Origin: Variovorax sp. N23
GTDB taxonomy: Bacteria > Pseudomonadota > Gammaproteobacteria > Burkholderiales > Burkholderiaceae_C
Assembly (NCBI RefSeq): GCF_025486315.1
Contig: NZ_JAOOPY010000001.1
Span: 248,001-312,000, forward strand
DNA length: 64,000 bases
Direction of reading: 5' to 3'
The position numbers and the translations under genes are program-made. Positions 17,789-26,506 of this stretch are shown here, one piece after another. The notes beneath the pieces were generated by a model that was not told the DNA's origin, searched no databases, and saw only the letters and a program-made list of their open reading frames with translations. Every line of letters starts with the position of its first letter. Position 1 is the stretch's first letter.

Positions 17789-18442
17789 TCAGGCCTCGAC
17801 CGCGATGTCGTTGACCACGCGGGTCACCCCCGGTGCGGACCAGGCGGCGCTCTGCGCCGCGTAGCGTTCGGAAAGCGAATGGACCTTGCCGCGCAAGGTG
17901 ACCGAGGAATCGGCCACCGCGACCTCGATCTTCTTCGCTTCGCGATCGGCCTGTCGTTCGAGTGCCTCGCGGATCTTGCCCTCGACCACATCGGCCTTCA
18001 CGCGGGGCTTCAGCTTGATCAGGTTCGTGACGCCGGTCACGCCCATGAGGTTGCGCATGGCCCCCTCGGCCGCTCTGCGTTGGTAGTCCCATTCAGCTTC
18101 CCCGTTCAGCGTGACCCATCCCCTCTCGACCGTGGGGCGAACCTGGTCACTGGGAATGAGCGTGTGCCACTCGATGGCGCGCTCCACGGCGGCGGCGATC
18201 TCGGCATCCGTTCGCTTGTGCAAGGATGGAAGCGCCACCGTCAGCTCCACGGCAACACCCTTGACGCCATTGACACGTTGCGCCGCGCGCTCAGCGGCGT
18301 ATTTCTCGGCGTAGCTCGACAGATGCCCCGTCAGCGTCACATTGCCGTCCTTGACGATGACACCCACGTCCGTCTCGTTGACCACCGGATCCCACCGCAG
18401 TTCGGCGAGGACATCGTTTCTCAGTTGTGCATCGGATTTCAT
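17789..18442 (-). CDS. Triple BON-domain protein
   Basis: 217 residues containing three BON domains (about 1-70, 75-145 and 150-217), each with the VTLTGHLSS, VTLNGEAEW or VTLRGKVHS core. There is no signal peptide, so it is likely cytoplasmic, unlike OsmY. BON domains are thought to bind phospholipid or stabilise membranes under stress. ATG 18442 has AAGGA four bases upstream. An FNR-type promoter lies about 70 bp upstream. Confidence 0.88.
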   Translation of the reverse strand: MKSDAQLRNDVLAELRWDPVVNETDVGVIVKDGNVTLTGHLSSYAEKYAAERAAQRVNGVKGVAVELTVALPSLHKRTDAEIAAAVERAIEWHTLIPSDQVRPTVERGWVTLNGEAEWDYQRRAAEGAMRNLMGVTGVTNLIKLKPRVKADVVEGKIREALERQADREAKKIEVAVADSSVTLRGKVHSLSERYAAQSAAWSAPGVTRVVNDIAVEA

Positions 18443-18505
18443 GTGCTTCCTTGTCGTTGTGTGCAGCCATCGTGCGCAGAACATCTACGGAAACGCTGCC
18501 GGATC

Positions 18506-18547
18506 ACTCTAGGAGTGCGCCCTGGCGCTCTCTTTGCGTTAGATCAA
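18506..18547 (-). promoter_or_regulatory. FNR/CRP-type box and -10 element for the BON-domain gene
   Basis: Minus-strand TTGATCTAACGCAA (18547-18534) is followed by TAGAGT (18511-18506), centres 32 bp apart. The gene-free stretch 18443-18784 (342 bp) contains this promoter, the usp promoter facing the other way, and nothing else I can identify. Confidence 0.55.
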
Positions 18548-18614
18548 GTGCACCGGGGTCCGTCTGGAACGCAGAAGTAACAGCGTCGCCCCCTCCGGCG
18601 AGCCGCTGAAGGCT

Positions 18615-18655
18615 TTGACGCAGCGCAAGAAAGGGCGTCCCTGTCTCCCTAGACT
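18615..18655 (+). promoter_or_regulatory. FNR/CRP-type box and -10 element for the universal stress protein gene
   Basis: TTGACGCAGCGCAA (18615-18628) is followed by TAGACT (18650-18655), centres 31 bp apart; the -10 is identical to that of hsp20. The expected transcript start near 18662 leaves a leader of about 120 nt. Confidence 0.5.
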
Positions 18656-18784
18656 GTCCAAGCGATCCACGGGTGATGGTGATTCCTTGCGCTGGGAGAC
18701 ATCGAAGAGACCCACCCCATTGGAATCGCCGACGTCTACCTCGCGGCCGGTTGTAGACGCATCCCTCACTTGGTCACAAGGAGA

Positions 18785-19235
18785 ATGCTGCGTACACAAA
18801 AATCCTGGTTCCGATCGACGGCAGCAGGACAGCCCAAAGGGGCTTGGACGAGGCGGTGCGCCTGGCCACCGCGCTCAAGAGCAAGTTGCACCTGCTGCAC
18901 GTGATCGACGACTTCCCCATGATGATGGAGATGTCGGTCGTCACCAATTTCGAGACGACCCTCGACGAACTGAGGACGTATGCGAAGAAGCTGCTCGCCG
19001 ACGCTGTGAAGCACGCGTCGGAAGCCGGCGTGCCCAGCGAAACCAGCCTGCGCGAAGTTGTCCAGGAACGGATCGCTAGCGTGATCCTCGACGAGGCCAA
19101 CAAGGCGGGCTGCGATCTGATCGTGATGGGAACCCAGGCCGGAGGGGCATCGGCCGCGTTGCCCTGGGAAGCGACGCCGAGAACGTGCTTCGAACGAGTC
19201 CTGTCCCGGTCCTTCTGGTGCGCAGCGCGTCTTAG
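18785..19235 (+). pseudogene. Universal stress protein (UspA family), with two apparent frameshifts
   Basis: The expected protein of about 150 residues is spread over three frames. AAGGAG precedes ATG 18785, but the next conserved codons (YTKILVPIDGSRTAQRG) are one base out. The central frame gives LDEAVRLATALKSKLHLLHV through LIVMGTQ, and the nucleotide-binding C-terminus (G-R-R-G-I-G-R-V-ALGSDAENVLR) resumes in the first frame after about 19137 and ends at TAG 19233. Adding one base near 18788 and one G at 19137 gives a full UspA. Sequencing error and decay are both possible. Confidence 0.7.
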
Positions 19236-19344
19236 CGGCGCGAATCCGCGCGGCCCGTTTCTCTTCGTCGCGTTGCTGGATGGATGCCAGCTCAGCTGGT
19301 GTCTCGATGGCGCGGGCCCGGTGCCGCCTCGGGCCGCGTGCTGT

Positions 19345-19539
19345 TCAAGCCTTGCCCAGTACCTCGATCGCCGTGTCGTAACCCGACTGGATGCTCGCGC
19401 GAATGGAAGTGATCGAGAAGTCGAAATTGCGCGAAACCGACTCGTCGCCGCCGACCGGCCGCACGATGCGGGCGATGGACATGTGAGCGATGGGGCTCAG
19501 GACCGTGTTCCCCTTCGACGGACTTGAAGTTAGTTCCAC
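19345..19539 (-). CDS. Small hypothetical ORF, possibly a gene remnant
   Basis: 64 codons from a GTG, or 45 from ATG 19482 (MSIARIVRPVGG). Codon third positions after 19482 are mostly G or C, as in real genes here. There is no good ribosome binding site and no recognisable domain. It may be the surviving end of a decayed gene next to the broken usp. The rest of 19236-19623 shows nothing recognisable. Confidence 0.3.
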   Translation of the reverse strand: MELTSSPSKGNTVLSPIAHMSIARIVRPVGGDESVSRNFDFSITSIRASIQSGYDTAIEVLGKA

Positions 19540-19623
19540 GCTGGCAGCGACGTGGGATCGGTGAACGCCGAAAAGCGTCGGAGGAAAAGCGAAGGCTGCG
19601 CGCGCGGCGGTGCGCGGGGTGCT

Positions 19624-20673
19624 TCAGACCAGCTGGGCGGCCTGCAGCTCTTTCTTGAGGTAGGCGTAGAACAGCGGCGCGGCCACCAGGCCGGCCGGCC
19701 CGAACACCGCCTCGGCCATGAACATCACGGCCAGCAGCTCCCACACGGCCATCTGCGTGCGGCTGCCCACCACCTTGGCGTTGATCACGTACTCCGCCTT
19801 GTGGATCAGGATCAGGAAGAGCAGGCAGGCGATCGCGGCGATGGGCGACACCGACAGCCCGACCATGGTGATGACCGCATTGCACAGCAGGTTGCCGACG
19901 ATCGGCACCAGGCCGGCCACGAAGGTCAGCGTGATCAGCGCCGGGGTGTAGGGCAGGCGCAGGTCCCACAGCGGCAGGAGCAGCAGCAGGAAGACGGTCG
20001 TCAGCAGCGCGTTGAACGCGGCGATCCAGAACTGCGCCGCCACGATCTGCCCGAAGGCTTCGCCGAACAGGGTGATGCGCTGCCTCAGCAGCACCGTCAG
20101 CGGGCCGCCGCCGACCGATGCCATGCCGGCACCGGCCAGTGCACCGACCAGCAGACCGACGTAGGCGAAGAGCAGTCCGCCGAGCCAGGCCCGGCCCGTG
20201 AGCGCCAGCATGCCGGCCTGCGCGCGCAGATAGCCGGCCACCAGGCGCTGCACGTCGGCCGCACCTTCGGGCAGGTAGACCGCCATGTCCGCCGGCAGTT
20301 TCAGGCGCAGTTCGAGCACCGTGCGGGCGATGTAATCGAGCAGCTCCCGGTACTGGTCGGGCGCGTTGAGCACGAATTCGCGTGCCTGCGAGAAGGCCAG
20401 TGCCATCACCACCAGCGGTGCCAGCATCACCAGCGTGGCCGCGATGGCCCGTGCCATCGGCGAGGTGAAGGGGGCCTGGAGCGCAGCGCGGTGGCGCCGG
20501 ACCACGACGGCGTCGAGCCCGCGGGCGAGCCGGCGCGTGGCCAGGAAGCCGATGCACACGCACAGCAGCCCGGGCAACAAGCCGTGCCACATCACCAGCA
20601 GCAACGCACCCGCGATCAGCAGGTAGCTGGCGATCACCATCGGGCGTGATGGGCCGGTGGCGGGAGCACTCAC
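19624..20673 (-). CDS. AI-2E (TqsA/PerM-like) family transporter
   Basis: About 349-residue integral membrane protein with eight or so hydrophobic segments. It has the family's central soluble part (ELRLKLPADMAVYLPEGAADVQ) and the conserved end VFGPAGLVAAPLFYAYLKKE. Members export autoinducer-2 or other small molecules, and some act in ion exchange. GTG 20673, 12 nt after the purM stop, is used; ATG 20640 is an alternative. It is probably co-transcribed with purM. Confidence 0.82.
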   Translation of the reverse strand: MSAPATGPSRPMVIASYLLIAGALLLVMWHGLLPGLLCVCIGFLATRRLARGLDAVVVRRHRAALQAPFTSPMARAIAATLVMLAPLVVMALAFSQAREFVLNAPDQYRELLDYIARTVLELRLKLPADMAVYLPEGAADVQRLVAGYLRAQAGMLALTGRAWLGGLLFAYVGLLVGALAGAGMASVGGGPLTVLLRQRITLFGEAFGQIVAAQFWIAAFNALLTTVFLLLLLPLWDLRLPYTPALITLTFVAGLVPIVGNLLCNAVITMVGLSVSPIAAIACLLFLILIHKAEYVINAKVVGSRTQMAVWELLAVMFMAEAVFGPAGLVAAPLFYAYLKKELQAAQLV

Positions 20674-20687
20674 GCCGGGGCGGCCGA

Positions 20688-21728
20688 TCAGGAGACGACC
20701 ACGGCAGCGCCGGCGCCGCGCTCGGCGATGACGCCGATGTCGTGCACCGTCTCGCCGGCGGCACGCAGCGTGGCGGCGCAGGCCGCGGCTTCTGCGGCGT
20801 CGATGACCACCACCATGCCGATGCCGTTGTTGAAGGTGCGGTTCATCTCGATGTCGTCGATGCCGGCCACCTTCTGCAGCCAGGCGAAGAGTTCGGTCTG
20901 CGGCCAGCTGCCCTTCTTCAGGTGGGCGGCGGTGCCTTCGGGCAGCACGCGCGGGATGTTCTCCAGCAGGCCGCCCCCAGTGATGTGGGCCAGCGCCTTG
21001 ATGGGGTGCCTGCCCAGCGCCTCGAGCACCGGCTTCACGTAGAGATGGGTGGGTTCCATCACCGCTTCGCGGAAGGCCTTGCCGTCGAGCGTGGCCGGCA
21101 GGTCGGCGCCGGCGCGCTCGATCACCTTGCGCACCAGGCTGAAGCCGTTGGAATGCACGCCGGCCGAGGCCAGGCCCAGCACCACGTCGCCCGGCTTCAC
21201 GTCCTGGCCGGTGAGGATCTTCGACTTCTCGACCGCGCCGACCGCGAAGCCCGCCAGGTCGTATTCGCCGGCCGGGTACATGCCGGGCATTTCGGCGGTT
21301 TCGCCGCCGATCAGCGCGCAGCCCGAGAGCTCGCAGCCGCGGGCGATGCCGCCGACCACCGCTGCGGCGGTGTCGACGTCGAGCTTGCCGCAGGCGAAGT
21401 AGTCCAGGAAGAACAGCGGCTCGGCGCCCTGCACCAGCACGTCGTTCACGCTCATGGCGACCAGGTCGATGCCGACCGTGTCGTGCATGTTCCATTCGAA
21501 GGCCAGCTTGAGCTTGGTGCCCACGCCGTCGGTGCCGCTCACCAGCACCGGTTCCTTGTAGCGCTTGGGCACCTCGAACAGGGCGCCGAAGCCGCCGATG
21601 CCGGCCAGCACGCCTTCGCGCATCGTCTTCCTGGCCAGGGGCTTGATGCGGTCGACCAGCGCGTCGCCGGCATCGATGTCGACGCCGGCGTCCTTGTAGC
21701 TGAGCGGGGTGGGCGTGTTGGAGTTCAT
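20688..21728 (-). CDS. purM: Phosphoribosylformylglycinamidine cyclo-ligase
   Basis: Fifth step of purine synthesis: ATP-dependent closure of FGAM to AIR in the cytoplasm. 346 residues, the usual length. It begins [20 protein letters not shown]; the [13 protein letters not shown] nucleotide-binding motif, [14 protein letters not shown] and [13 protein letters not shown] are intact. It is divergent from hda across about 170 bp, an arrangement common in Burkholderiales. Confidence 0.97.
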   Translation of the reverse strand: MNSNTPTPLSYKDAGVDIDAGDALVDRIKPLARKTMREGVLAGIGGFGALFEVPKRYKEPVLVSGTDGVGTKLKLAFEWNMHDTVGIDLVAMSVNDVLVQGAEPLFFLDYFACGKLDVDTAAAVVGGIARGCELSGCALIGGETAEMPGMYPAGEYDLAGFAVGAVEKSKILTGQDVKPGDVVLGLASAGVHSNGFSLVRKVIERAGADLPATLDGKAFREAVMEPTHLYVKPVLEALGRHPIKALAHITGGGLLENIPRVLPEGTAAHLKKGSWPQTELFAWLQKVAGIDDIEMNRTFNNGIGMVVVIDAAEAAACAATLRAAGETVHDIGVIAERGAGAAVVVS

Positions 21729-21900
21729 GGGCAGAGCAGGCTTGGCGGACGGGACGACGAAGAGGGTGGGCGGGGCGCCGGCAACCGAAACGGCCGGGCC
21801 GATAGAATTCGAGACGATTTTAAGGGCCCCCCGCGCCCGGCCCCATGAACCCCTTGTTTGCGTCCTCCGTGCCACGGCAGCCGCCCGCTTCGCTCCCGGC

Positions 21901-22587
21901 ATGAAGCAGCTTGCGCTCGACATCGGCCTTTCGACCGGCCCCACGCTGGCCGGCTTCTTCGCCGGACCGAACGAAGCCGCCCTGCGCCATCTGCGCGTGT
22001 GGGTGGGCGACGCGCACGCGCCGACGCTGCATTCGCCCGTGCCCACCTACCTGTGGGGCGAGAGCGGCAGCGGCAAGACGCACCTGCTCGAAGGCGTGCG
22101 CAGCGCCCTGCGCGAGCAGGGCGCCCTGGTGGGCTGGCTGCACGCCGGCCTGCTGGAGCCGCCCGAATTCGACGAGCGCTGGGGCGCCGTGGTGCTCGAC
22201 GACGTGCACCTCTACACCGCGGTGCAGCAGCACACCGCCTTCAACTGGTTCGTCAATGCGCAGACGCTGCAGCGCGGCGTCGTGGCTGCCGGTGCCCTGC
22301 CGCCGGCCGATCTGGCGCTGCGCGAGGACCTGCGCACCCGCCTGGGCTGGGGCCATGTGTTCCACTTGCAGCTGCTGAGCGAGCCGGAGCGCCGGGCCGT
22401 GTTGCGGCAGGCCGCGGATGCGCGTGGCGTGCTGCTGGGCGACGACGTGCTCGACTACATGCTGCACCGCTTCAGCCGCGACCTGGGCAGCCTGATGGAG
22501 CTGCTCGACCAGCTCGACGGCTATGCGCTGCAGACCCAGCGCGCGGTGACGATCCCGCTGATCCGATCGATGCTCGAAAACCAATAA
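21901..22587 (+). CDS. hda: DnaA regulatory inactivator Hda
   Basis: 228-residue AAA+ DnaA paralogue that works with the beta clamp to promote hydrolysis of DnaA-ATP after initiation. The clamp-binding start MKQLALDI, Walker A GESGSGKT (53-60), Walker [10 protein letters not shown] and the lid sequence [17 protein letters not shown] are present. Upstream sequence is non-coding, so ATG 21901 is chosen; no strong Shine-Dalgarno is seen. Confidence 0.93.
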   Translation: MKQLALDIGLSTGPTLAGFFAGPNEAALRHLRVWVGDAHAPTLHSPVPTYLWGESGSGKTHLLEGVRSALREQGALVGWLHAGLLEPPEFDERWGAVVLDDVHLYTAVQQHTAFNWFVNAQTLQRGVVAAGALPPADLALREDLRTRLGWGHVFHLQLLSEPERRAVLRQAADARGVLLGDDVLDYMLHRFSRDLGSLMELLDQLDGYALQTQRAVTIPLIRSMLENQ

Positions 22588-22623
22588 CGCCAACCGGGGC
22601 GCAGTGCGTCCGACCTTTTTCCA

Positions 22624-24249
22624 ATGATCAAGACATTCATCGACAAACTGCTGGGCAAGTCCGGCGGCGCCAGTGCCAGTGCCAAGTCGCGATTCGGCAA
22701 GCGCCAGGAAGTCCCCGCCAGCGTGCACGGCATCGACCCGGCGCTGGTCGACGAGCGCGCCAAGAACGTGGTCACCACGCTGCAGGGCGCCGGCTACGAG
22801 GCCTACGTCGTGGGCGGCGCGGTGCGCGACCTGCTGCTGGGCCTGCGGCCGAAGGACTTCGACGTGGCGACCAACGCCACGCCGGAGCAGGTCAAGAGCC
22901 TGTTTCGCCGCGCCTTCATCATCGGCCGGCGCTTCCGCATCGTGCATGTGGTGTACGGGCGTGGGCGGGAGCACGAAGTCATCGAGGTCTCGACCTTCCG
23001 CGCCTACATGGACAACGCGGCGGCCGAGCAGGTCAAGGGCAACGAGCGCACCAGCAAGGGCGAGCTCGCCGGCATGACGCATGCCGTCGATTCGAGCGGC
23101 CGCGTGCTGCGCGACAACGTCTGGGGCCCGCAGGAAGAAGACGCGGCGCGCCGCGACTTCACCGTGAACGCCATGTACTACGACCCGGCCAGCGGCATCG
23201 TGGTGGACTACCACAACGGCATCAAGGACGCCAAGAAGCTGGTGCTGCGCATGATCGGCGACCCGATCACCCGCTACCGCGAAGACCCGGTGCGCATCAT
23301 CCGCGCGATCCGCTTCTCGGCCAAGCTGGCTGCCCTGGGCTTCGAGATCGAGCCCAAGACCGCCGCGCCGCTCGTCGCATCGAGCAAGCTGCTGGCCGAC
23401 GTGCCGCAGAGCCGCCTGTTCGACGAGATGCTCAAGCTGCTGCAGACCGGGCATGCCGTGGCCACCATCGCCCAGCTGCGCAAGCTGGGCCTGGCGACCG
23501 GCATCTATCCGCTGCTCGACGTGGTGGTGGAGCGCGCCGAGCAGCCCTTCGTGAAGGCCGCCCTGATGGACACCGACCGCCGCGTCGGCGAGGGCAAGCC
23601 GGTGGCGCCGAGCTTCCTGCTGGCCTGCGTGCTGTGGGCCGACGTGCGCGACGGCTGGGCGCAGCGCCTCGAAGGGCGCAACGGCCAGCGCGGTCAGCCT
23701 GCCTTCCCGGCGCTGCAGGACGCGATCGACGACGTCTTCAACACCCGCATCGGCGACGTGTCCGGCCGCGGCAAGCTCGGCGGCGACATGCGCGAGATCT
23801 GGATGATGCAGCCGCGCTTCGACAAGCGCGTCGGCTCGACGCCCTACAGTCTGGTCGAGCAGGCGCGCTTCCGTGCCGCCTTCGACTTCATGCGGCTGCG
23901 CGCCGACGTGGGCGAGGTGAGCGAGGCCATCGCCGAGTGGTGGCAGGAATTCAGCACTGCCGACGACCTGCGCCGCCAGGACCTGCTCGACCAGGTGCGC
24001 GAAGAACAGAAGGCACCGACCCGCAGCCGGGTGCGCGCCAAGCCGGCCCCACGTACGGATCGTACGGATGCGCCCGCCGCTGCCGGGCCGGACCGTGACG
24101 AGCCCGAGCGTGACGAGACAGATGACGCCGGCGAGACGGCCGGTGCGGTGCCGCCCGACGGCGAGGCACCGCGCAAGCGCCGGCGTCGCCGCAAGCCGCG
24201 CACTGGCGGCGGCGGCGCGGGTGGCTTGGGTGACGGCGGGGCCGCCTGA
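22624..24249 (+). CDS. pcnB: Poly(A) polymerase I
   Basis: Adds 3' poly(A) tails to RNA, promoting decay. 541 residues: the class II nucleotidyltransferase head has VGGAVRD (63-69) and the catalytic pair DFD (78-80), then the RNA-binding domain (GDPITRYREDPVRIIRAIRF). The C-terminus beyond about residue 450 is a charged, low-complexity tail ending in an Arg/Lys- and Gly-rich stretch. DFD with the long tail supports polymerase rather than CCA-adding activity. It precedes folK by 9 bp. Confidence 0.92.
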   Translation: MIKTFIDKLLGKSGGASASAKSRFGKRQEVPASVHGIDPALVDERAKNVVTTLQGAGYEAYVVGGAVRDLLLGLRPKDFDVATNATPEQVKSLFRRAFIIGRRFRIVHVVYGRGREHEVIEVSTFRAYMDNAAAEQVKGNERTSKGELAGMTHAVDSSGRVLRDNVWGPQEEDAARRDFTVNAMYYDPASGIVVDYHNGIKDAKKLVLRMIGDPITRYREDPVRIIRAIRFSAKLAALGFEIEPKTAAPLVASSKLLADVPQSRLFDEMLKLLQTGHAVATIAQLRKLGLATGIYPLLDVVVERAEQPFVKAALMDTDRRVGEGKPVAPSFLLACVLWADVRDGWAQRLEGRNGQRGQPAFPALQDAIDDVFNTRIGDVSGRGKLGGDMREIWMMQPRFDKRVGSTPYSLVEQARFRAAFDFMRLRADVGEVSEAIAEWWQEFSTADDLRRQDLLDQVREEQKAPTRSRVRAKPAPRTDRTDAPAAAGPDRDEPERDETDDAGETAGAVPPDGEAPRKRRRRRKPRTGGGGAGGLGDGGAA

Positions 24250-24258
24250 CGCGCGGCC

Positions 24259-24714
24259 ATGACCCTGGCGTTCGTGGCGCTCGGCGCCAACCTGGGTGAT
24301 GCACCGGCGACCGTGCGCATTGCGATGAAGCAGATCGACATGATTCCGCGCACGCGGGTCACGGCCTGCTCATCGCTCTACCGCACGGCGCCTTTCGAGG
24401 CGAGCGGGCCCGACTTCATCAACGCGGTGGTGGCCATCGACACGGGCCTGGCGCCCCACGCCCTGCTCGACGCGTTGCAGCGCCTGGAACAGCACGCCGG
24501 GCGCGAGCGCCCATATCACCACGCGCCCCGCACGCTGGACCTCGACCTGCTGTGCCACGGCGACACGGTGCTCCACACGCCTCGGCTGACCTTGCCGCAC
24601 CCCCGCATGCTCGAGCGCGCCTTCGTGCTGGTGCCCCTGGCCGAGATCGCGCCCGACCGGGTGTTGCCGCAGCAACTCGCGGCCGTGGCCGGCCAGGCGA
24701 TCGAGCGGTTGTGA
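24259..24714 (+). CDS. folK: 2-amino-4-hydroxy-6-hydroxymethyldihydropteridine pyrophosphokinase
   Basis: Folate synthesis: transfers pyrophosphate from ATP to hydroxymethyl-dihydropterin. 151 residues with the FolK signatures ALGANLGD, SSLYRTAPF, FINAVVAIDT, the RTLDLDLLCHGD metal-binding motif and LPHPRMLERAFVLVPLAEIAP. Adjacent to pcnB, as in many proteobacteria. Confidence 0.96.
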   Translation: MTLAFVALGANLGDAPATVRIAMKQIDMIPRTRVTACSSLYRTAPFEASGPDFINAVVAIDTGLAPHALLDALQRLEQHAGRERPYHHAPRTLDLDLLCHGDTVLHTPRLTLPHPRMLERAFVLVPLAEIAPDRVLPQQLAAVAGQAIERL

Positions 24715-24767
24715 GCTGCCGGCGACGGGCGACGCAGGCCCCGTCGCGCCGGCCCTTACACTCCCGA

Positions 24768-24786
24768 CTGTCACGAAATCGTCATC
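24768..24786 (+). promoter_or_regulatory. Possible PHO box upstream of the DUF47-pit operon
   Basis: CTGTCAC-GAAAT-CGTCATC carries GTCA at 24770 and again at 24781, an 11-bp direct repeat as in PhoB boxes (consensus CTGTCAT-A-W-A-W-CTGTCA). It lies 35 bp before the DUF47 ATG. The second half matches at 5 of 7 positions. Confidence 0.45.
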
Positions 24787-24820
24787 ACGACGACACACGG
24801 ATCGTTTAAGGACCACCGCC

Positions 24821-25465
24821 ATGTTCGGCAAGTTGCTGCCCCGAGAGGGCAATTTTTTTGAGATGTTCAACCAGCACGCCGAGCGCATCGTGGAGGCGGC
24901 GCGTGCTTTCGAGAATCTGGTCGCCAACTACAGCGACCTGCACCTGCGCGAGCAGTACAACCGCGACGTCGACAACGCCGAGCGCGCGGCCGACCGCGTG
25001 ACGCACGACGTCAACCGGCTGATCCACAAGACCTTCATCACGCCGATCGACCGCGAGCAGATCCACAAGCTCATCAACACGATGGACGACGTGGCCGACC
25101 TGATCCAGGACTCGGCCGAGACCATGGCGCTGTACGACGTGCGCCACATGACCGAAGAGATCGTGCGGCTCACCGCGTTGAGCGTGAAGTGCTGCGACCG
25201 CCTGAAGGACGCCGTCAAGTACCTCGGCAAGATCGCCGACCCGGCGGTGGCCGAGGCCACGCTCAAGACCTGCGAGGAAATCGACCGGCTCGAATCCGAC
25301 GCCGACCGCGTGATGCGCAGCGCCATGAGCAAGCTGTTCCGCGAGGAGCCCGATGTGCGCGAGGTCATCAAGCTCAAGGCCATCTACGAGCTGCTCGAGA
25401 CCATCACCGACAAGTGCGAGGACGTCGCCAACGTGATCGAGGGCATCGTCCTCGAGAACTCCTGA
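24821..25465 (+). CDS. DUF47 (PhoU-like) phosphate transport accessory protein
   Basis: 214-residue all-helical cytoplasmic protein (start MFGKLLPREGNFFEMFNQHA). It has metal-binding-like repeats ESDADRVMRSAMSKLF and LETITDKCEDVANVIEGIVLEN, characteristic of the DUF47/YkaA family. Such proteins are encoded with Pit transporters and modulate them, much as PhoU does for Pst. The pit gene follows after 13 bp. Confidence 0.92.
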   Translation: MFGKLLPREGNFFEMFNQHAERIVEAARAFENLVANYSDLHLREQYNRDVDNAERAADRVTHDVNRLIHKTFITPIDREQIHKLINTMDDVADLIQDSAETMALYDVRHMTEEIVRLTALSVKCCDRLKDAVKYLGKIADPAVAEATLKTCEEIDRLESDADRVMRSAMSKLFREEPDVREVIKLKAIYELLETITDKCEDVANVIEGIVLENS

Positions 25466-25478
25466 AGCGCGGCATTCC

Positions 25479-26483
25479 ATGGATACGGTTCAGGTAGGCC
25501 TGTGGGTCGTCGTGCTGCTGGTGCTGCTGGCGATCGCGTTCGACTTCATGAACGGCTTCCACGACGCGGCGAACTCGATCGCCACCGTGGTGTCGACCGG
25601 CGTGCTCAAGCCGGCCCAGGCGGTGGCCTTCGCCGCCTTCTTCAATCTGGTGGCGATCTTCGTCTTCCACCTGAGCGTGGCAGCGACCGTGGGCAAGGGC
25701 ATCGTGCAACCGGGCATCGTCGACGTGCATGTGGTCTTCGGGGCGCTCATCGGCGCCATCACCTGGAACTTCGTCACCTGGTACTACGGCATTCCCAGCA
25801 GTTCGTCGCATGCGCTCATCGGCGGCATCGTCGGCGCGGTGATCGCCAAGGCCGGCGCGGGCGCGCTGGTGGCGGCCGGCATCTGGAAGACGATCGCCTT
25901 CATCTTCGTCTCGCCGCTGCTGGGCTTCGCACTCGGCTCGGCCATGATGGTGCTGGTGGCCTGGGTGTTCCGGCGCGCCACGCCTTCGCGGGTGGACCGA
26001 TGGTTCCGCCGGCTGCAACTGGTGTCGGCCGGTGCGTACAGCCTCGGCCACGGCGGCAACGATGCGCAGAAGACCATCGGCATCATCTGGATGCTGCTGA
26101 TCGCGACCGGCCATTCGGGCGCCGATGCGCCGCCGACCTGGACCATCGTCAGCTGCTACACCGCGATCGCGCTGGGCACCATGTTCGGTGGCTGGCGCAT
26201 CGTGAAGACGATGGGCCAGAGGATCACCAAGCTCAAACCCGTGGGCGGCTTCTGCGCCGAGACGGGCGGGGCGCTGACGCTGTTCCTGGCGACCGCGCTG
26301 GGCATCCCGGTGTCGACCACCCACACCATCACCGGCGCCATCGTCGGCGTCGGCTCGGTCCAGCGCGCCAGCGCGGTGCGCTGGGGCGTGGCGGGGAACA
26401 TCGTGTGGGCCTGGATCTTCACGATCCCCGCGTCGGCCTTCGTCGCGGCCTTCGCGTACTGGATCAGCCTGCAGGTGTTCTGA
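25479..26483 (+). CDS. pit: Low-affinity inorganic phosphate transporter (Pit family)
   Basis: 334-residue inner membrane symporter of metal-phosphate and protons. The duplicated Pit signatures are present as NGFHDAANSIATVVSTG near residue 23 and LGHGGNDAQKTIGI in the second half, each inside inverted-repeat halves of about five helices. It is shorter than E. coli PitA (about 500), as is usual for beta-proteobacterial members paired with DUF47. Confidence 0.93.
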   Translation: MDTVQVGLWVVVLLVLLAIAFDFMNGFHDAANSIATVVSTGVLKPAQAVAFAAFFNLVAIFVFHLSVAATVGKGIVQPGIVDVHVVFGALIGAITWNFVTWYYGIPSSSSHALIGGIVGAVIAKAGAGALVAAGIWKTIAFIFVSPLLGFALGSAMMVLVAWVFRRATPSRVDRWFRRLQLVSAGAYSLGHGGNDAQKTIGIIWMLLIATGHSGADAPPTWTIVSCYTAIALGTMFGGWRIVKTMGQRITKLKPVGGFCAETGGALTLFLATALGIPVSTTHTITGAIVGVGSVQRASAVRWGVAGNIVWAWIFTIPASAFVAAFAYWISLQVF

Positions 26484-26506
26484 GCGGCTGCCCACATCGG
26501 CCGGGC

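Noticed and set aside
19080..19527. Extension of the UspA central frame into a 227-residue protein
   Set aside because: After about 19137 that frame loses similarity, while the conserved UspA C-terminus and a stop at 19233 are in another frame, so it is read as a frameshift.
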